Shown: piece by piece, positions 60,475 to 64,000 of the stretch
How the letters are laid out: each line of letters begins with the position of its first letter
Position numbering within the stretch: position 1 is the stretch's first letter
Source of the DNA: an uncultured Prevotella sp.
Lineage (GTDB): Bacteria > Bacteroidota > Bacteroidia > Bacteroidales > Bacteroidaceae
NCBI GenBank assembly: GCA_905233825.1
Contig: CAJOFE010000004.1
Coordinates: 1-64,000, forward strand
Length of the DNA: 64,000 nucleotides
Direction of reading: 5' to 3'
Made by a program: the position numbers and the translations under genes
Notes under the pieces: generated by a model
The model's input: only the letters and a program-made list of their open reading frames with translations
Database searches by the model: none
Told to the model about the DNA's origin: nothing

Positions 60475-62466
60475 TTACTCAATCGCCAGGACGGTGATGG
60501 AGTAGGGAGCGAGGGTGATGGGGAACAGCTTGCCCACCTTCTGAGTAGATTTCCCTGGCGTGATGCTCATCGGCTTGTCGATAGTATTTGTGTCTTCCGG
60601 TTTGTCAGACTTCAGTACAACTTTCTCAGCCTTTGATTTTACCTTTTTCACACCAGCCAACTTGATTTTTAGTTGCTGGGCATCGCCCACTGCATTCACC
60701 AGCTTCAAGTAAATCTTACCTGTCTTGGTATCTTTCGTAGCCGTATAGAACACGGCATTGGCCTCGTCATTGCGATCGAGCTTCTGCTTGGGAATGTCGA
60801 TGGCTTCTATAGGCACGATGCGGTCGCCCAGATACTGCGAGAACATGACTTGTGCCCAGTAGGAAGGCGAGCCGTAGGCGTTTAATATGTCGTAGCCAAT
60901 GAGGTCGCTGGACCACTGCATGGCCCCTGGTTCTACATTCACAAACAGGGGTGCATAGCACGACATGATGCAGATGTCGGAGTTGCGCTCCATGCAGCTC
61001 ATCCATGCGGCATCGCCCAGGGCTGCGTTCATGTTGGGTGTAGGAGAGCCTTCGCGTGTGGCCCACTCGCCACAGAATATCTTCGGCCCCTTGCGGTCGT
61101 AGCTGTCATACTGGAAGGCATTGCGGTACATGTCGAAGGCGTTGCGATAGTAGTGCTCGTCGATGACATCGACCACGGGGTTGGGAATGGCTTTCGACTT
61201 GAGGGCATCGTAGCCCACGGTGGAGATGATCTGCAGCTGGGGATAGCGGGCCTTGATGGCCTCGTAGAACATCTTGAAGCGGTTGGGATAGCTGCCGCTA
61301 CGGTCGAAGAAGTCTTCGTTGCCTATCTCCACATAGTGAAGGGGGAAGGGCTCTGGATGACCGTCACGGGCACGTACAGCTCCCCACTTGGTAGAGGCAT
61401 CGCCCATGATATACTCTATTTCGTCGAGCGCATCCTGGATGAAGGGCTTGATGTAGTCGCCGTCCAGATGGTCGCCATTGAGCACATAGCCGGCAAAAAC
61501 GCCTACCACGGGCTCGCCGCCTGTGTCTTCAGCCCATTGGCAGAACTCGAGCAGGCCGAGACCATCAGTAGAGCGATAGCCCCATGGACTCTGATGACCT
61601 GGACGCTCGTCAGGGTCTCCGATGGTCTGCTTCCAGTCGAAGCGGTTGGCGAAGTTATTGCCTTCCAGGTAGTTGCCACCAGGGAAACGTACGAATTTGG
61701 GGCGCATCTGGGCCATCATCTCCATCAGGTCAATGCGCAGGCCATTCTTGCGGTTCTTGTAGCTGGGTGCATAGAGGGTGACACGTGTCAGCTCGATGCT
61801 GCCTGTCTCGTCGGCGATGATGAAGAGACGGGCATCCTTTGTGTCAGCCTGGGTATTCGAGGTGGTCAGTTGGATGTCGAACTTCTTCCAGTCGTTCGTG
61901 AAACCGTTCACCTTCGTCTGAGCATAGGTGGTCGTGCCGTCAGCACTTTTCAGGGCAACGGTAAGCCCTCTTACAGGATTTGCATTGTCGTTGTTTTGTG
62001 CAGCAGGGCGTCTGGCATAGAGGGCACCCTTGAACGTGGTGTTCTTGCGGATGGGGAAGCCCCAGTAGCCTTCGCTGGCAATGCCAAGTCCTGCCTGCTC
62101 AAAGTTCACGATGAGCGACGTGGGGTTGGCATCGTTCATACCTCGCTGACGGTTCTGACGCACGCGGACTCGCACCGTGTCGGTGAGCTGCCAGCGCTCG
62201 GGACGTACCGTGTAACGGGGGGCATCGGGATTGGGGCGTCCTCCTCGACGTCCGCCTCTGGGGTTGAACATGTCGGCAAACGACGGGTTAGGAACCAGCT
62301 GCGTGTAGAGTCCACCTTCGTAGGCATAGTTGATTTCCTCGGTCATCAGTCCATAAAGCATCGGACTCACCGCTGTTTCGGCCTTGTCGAGCCGAAGGGT
62401 CAAAGTCTGGGCCTGGAGCATCAATGTCGTGCTCAGCATAGCGGCCGTTACCAGTAATTTTTTCAT
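60475..62466 (-). CDS. GH51 alpha-L-arabinofuranosidase
   Basis: A 663-residue exported enzyme releasing arabinofuranose from arabinoxylan or arabinan. After a signal peptide (LLVTAAMLSTTLMLQAQ) comes a carbohydrate-binding-like N-terminal domain, then a catalytic TIM barrel with RFPGGNYLEGN (260-270), acid/base Glu384 in EIGNEDFF and nucleophile Glu467 in CGEWATREG, and a C-terminal beta domain. Residues 68-84 form an Arg/Gly/Pro-rich loop (NPRGGRRGGRPNP). It is 40 bases downstream of tatC on the same strand and may share its transcript. Confidence 0.92.
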   Translation of the reverse strand: MKKLLVTAAMLSTTLMLQAQTLTLRLDKAETAVSPMLYGLMTEEINYAYEGGLYTQLVPNPSFADMFNPRGGRRGGRPNPDAPRYTVRPERWQLTDTVRVRVRQNRQRGMNDANPTSLIVNFEQAGLGIASEGYWGFPIRKNTTFKGALYARRPAAQNNDNANPVRGLTVALKSADGTTTYAQTKVNGFTNDWKKFDIQLTTSNTQADTKDARLFIIADETGSIELTRVTLYAPSYKNRKNGLRIDLMEMMAQMRPKFVRFPGGNYLEGNNFANRFDWKQTIGDPDERPGHQSPWGYRSTDGLGLLEFCQWAEDTGGEPVVGVFAGYVLNGDHLDGDYIKPFIQDALDEIEYIMGDASTKWGAVRARDGHPEPFPLHYVEIGNEDFFDRSGSYPNRFKMFYEAIKARYPQLQIISTVGYDALKSKAIPNPVVDVIDEHYYRNAFDMYRNAFQYDSYDRKGPKIFCGEWATREGSPTPNMNAALGDAAWMSCMERNSDICIMSCYAPLFVNVEPGAMQWSSDLIGYDILNAYGSPSYWAQVMFSQYLGDRIVPIEAIDIPKQKLDRNDEANAVFYTATKDTKTGKIYLKLVNAVGDAQQLKIKLAGVKKVKSKAEKVVLKSDKPEDTNTIDKPMSITPGKSTQKVGKLFPITLAPYSITVLAIE

Positions 62467-62506
62467 GTGTTTTTAGTTAAATGATTTAGTTATAAAATGA
62501 TGGAAT

Positions 62507-63247
62507 CTATTTTCTGGGTACGAGCAGGATGCTCACCTCGTAGAGCAGCCAGATGGGCAGCGAGACAACGAGGAGTGTGAAGACATCGGTAGTGGGGGTG
62601 ATGATGGCAGCTACGACGAGAATGGCCACGATAGCGTGACGACGATAGCGTCGCATCAGGCCTCCGCTGACCAGTCCCATGCGCCCCAGGATGGCACTGA
62701 CAACGGGTAGCTCGAAGACCACTCCGATGACCAGACACATAGAGATGAGCGTGTCGATATAGGACTGGAGGGTGAGCATATTTTTTACATCTTCACTAAC
62801 TTGATAAGTTCCTAAGAATCTAACTGTTAGAGGAAATATAATAAAGTAACAAACAAGCGTCCCCAAGAGGAACATGACATAGGCCGAGCCTACTATGCGG
62901 TAGGCAGCACGACGCTCGTTTTGGTAGAGTCCGGGCGATACGAAACGGAACAACTGGTAAAGCACGTAGGGCGAGGCGCAGAGCAGTCCGGCATAGGCGG
63001 CAGTGCGCATGTGGGTCATGAACTGCTCGGTGAGTCCGGTGTTCATCAAACTGATGCTGAAGGGCTCGCTTCCCATGAGCCGGAAAGTGATGAAATCGCT
63101 GGTGCGTGGAGCCAGCACGACGGTGAAAAGCCAATCTTTCAGGCAGAAAGCTACGATGGCGAAGGCCACAACGACGATGAGCGAACGGATGATAGTCCAT
63201 CGCAGCACGTCGAGATGTTCCCAGAAAGTGGCCTTCTGACTGCTCAT
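62507..63247 (-). CDS. tatC: Sec-independent protein translocase TatC
   Basis: A 246-residue inner-membrane protein, the signal-peptide receptor of the twin-arginine translocase. It starts MSSQKATFWEHLDVLRWTII, has six hydrophobic segments, and the conserved EQFMTHMRTAAYAGLLCASP and YQLFRFVSPGLYQNERRA. The ATG at 63247 is preferred over a GTG five codons earlier. tatA lies 35 bases upstream on the same strand; no tatB was seen, as usual for TatAC-type systems. Confidence 0.95.
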   Translation of the reverse strand: MSSQKATFWEHLDVLRWTIIRSLIVVVAFAIVAFCLKDWLFTVVLAPRTSDFITFRLMGSEPFSISLMNTGLTEQFMTHMRTAAYAGLLCASPYVLYQLFRFVSPGLYQNERRAAYRIVGSAYVMFLLGTLVCYFIIFPLTVRFLGTYQVSEDVKNMLTLQSYIDTLISMCLVIGVVFELPVVSAILGRMGLVSGGLMRRYRRHAIVAILVVAAIITPTTDVFTLLVVSLPIWLLYEVSILLVPRK

Positions 63248-63282
63248 GCTATAAAAAGACACTTAGAAAACGAGGGAAACGC

Positions 63283-63486
63283 CTACTTTTCCTCTTCTTT
63301 CTTCTCGCTATTTACGTCGTTGTCAATCTCTTTCATGCCGTCTTTGAAGCTCTTTACGCCCTTTCCCAGACCTTTCATCAGTTCGGGAATCTTGGCACCT
63401 CCGAAGAGCAGCAGCACAACTAGTGCGATGATGAGTATTTCCTGGCCTCCGAGGCCGAAAAGCAGCAGTGTGTTGAGTGTTGTCAT
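63283..63486 (-). CDS. tatA: Sec-independent translocase protein TatA
   Basis: A 67-residue pore-forming subunit of the twin-arginine translocase. It has one membrane helix ([19 protein letters not shown]), the hinge [16 protein letters not shown], an amphipathic helix and a charged tail ending SEKKEEEK. It is the first gene of the tatA-tatC unit. Confidence 0.95.
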   Translation of the reverse strand: MTTLNTLLLFGLGGQEILIIALVVLLLFGGAKIPELMKGLGKGVKSFKDGMKEIDNDVNSEKKEEEK

Positions 63487-63523
63487 AAGTTTGTAAGTTC
63501 AGTTTAAATGATAAAATCGCTTG

Positions 63524-63531
63524 CAAAGATA
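63524..63531 (-). promoter_or_regulatory. -7 element of tatA-tatC
   Basis: TATCTTTG on the minus strand (complement of 63524-63531), about 40 bases before tatA. Confidence 0.68.
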
Positions 63532-63573
63532 CACTTTTTTACTGGAAGTTGCAAATTTATAGTTATTTTTGTG

Positions 63574-63581
63574 TACCTTTG
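63574..63581 (+). promoter_or_regulatory. -7 element of the terminal TPR gene
   Basis: TACCTTTG at 63574-63581, 23 bases before the ATG at 63605, divergent from the tatA promoter. Confidence 0.7.
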
Positions 63582-63604
63582 CATCGAAATTAAGACAAAG
63601 AACT

Positions 63605-64000
63605 ATGGGCTTTTGGAAATCTTTTTTTGGCGGAGAAGCCAATCCTGAGGAAGAAAAAAAGAATGCTGAGGAGCGTAACTTCGATCTGTTGAAGTATGAT
63701 GGGGTGAAGGCTATGCGCTACGGACAGGCCGACTATGCCGTGAAGTGCTTTCAGAAGGCATTGGAGACGAAGGATGACCCCGAGGTGCACGACTATCTGT
63801 CGCGAGCCTATATCCGCATGGGGATGCTCGATGAGGCATTGGTCGAGTTGAAGACCGTCATAACGCAGGAGCCTGACAACGTGAACCTGATGATGCAGGC
63901 TGCTAGCGTGGCATATATGAAGGAGGACTATCAGGAGATGACGGCTCTGTGCGAACAGGCGTTAGAAGTGGACTCGGAAAGCCCACTCGTGCATCTTTTC
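63605..64000 (+). CDS. Tetratricopeptide-repeat protein, 5' part only
   Basis: The first 132 codons of a gene that runs off the window. It starts MGFWKSFFGGEANPEEEKKN with no signal peptide. Helical TPR units follow: AMRYGQADYAVKCFQKALET near residue 35, AYIRMGMLDEALVELKTVIT near 70 and AYMKEDYQEMTALCEQALEV near 105. Probably a cytoplasmic scaffold; function unknown. Confidence 0.75.
   Translation, partial: MGFWKSFFGGEANPEEEKKNAEERNFDLLKYDGVKAMRYGQADYAVKCFQKALETKDDPEVHDYLSRAYIRMGMLDEALVELKTVITQEPDNVNLMMQAASVAYMKEDYQEMTALCEQALEVDSESPLVHLF

Overview
The window reads as a chromosome segment from a gut- or rumen-type member of the Bacteroidota, closest in style to Prevotella and its relatives. 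The evidence is the repeated TAnnTTTG promoter element with a TTG/TTTG box about 20 bp upstream, weak or absent Shine-Dalgarno sites, many lipoproteins and outer-membrane proteins, a MoxR/Bat gene set, MtaB and a GldB-type lipoprotein, and glycan-degrading enzymes. I could not run a database search, so species is not claimed.

Layout. 0.1-3.5 kb: transketolase, a secreted DNA/RNA endonuclease lipoprotein and ribosomal protein bL31 type B. 3.6-9.2 kb (minus strand): a TonB-dependent receptor with two OB-fold lipoproteins, probably one uptake operon. 9.5-16.8 kb: a glycine-rich secreted protein and surface-polysaccharide genes (Wzi-like outer-membrane protein, nucleotide-sugar dehydratase, initiating sugar transferase, glycosyltransferase). 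17.3-23.1 kb: lipoprotein, TPR protein, gyrA and a DUF5715 protein. 23.3-32.9 kb: ftsY-rimO, an HU pair (the second a membrane-spanning HU-LysM protein), then moxR, a DUF58 protein, a membrane protein, batA and a fused batB-batC.

32.9-42.9 kb is an accessory island lying between batBC and batDE, genes that are normally contiguous. It holds an unrecognised orphan gene, an unrecognised operon of three overlapping genes in which proteins two and three share an Asn/Gln/Cys motif (C-terminal in one, N-terminal in the next), a type II restriction-modification cassette with its own controller and related direct repeats on both sides, and a module of a DUF3987-like ATPase, a CHC2/Toprim primase and an HU-like protein. 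The three-gene operon is the best candidate for an undescribed system.

42.9-53.9 kb returns to core genes: a fused batD-batE, PAP2 phosphatase, queA, rlmH, a Sua5-family protein, mtaB, glycosyltransferase, a DUF4861 protein and gldB-like. 53.9-64 kb is peptide and glycan use plus secretion: dipeptidyl peptidase IV, a GH92-GH125 mannosidase fusion, a GH51 arabinofuranosidase, tatC, tatA and the start of a TPR protein.

Repeats stand out. A 22-bp-period repeat occurs at three places. Three intergenic elements share one architecture: three copies of a locus-specific octamer, a core (AT-rich in the two related ones), then about three inverted copies of the same octamer. Hairpin and low-complexity sequences typical of intergenic DNA also appear in-frame inside conserved genes.
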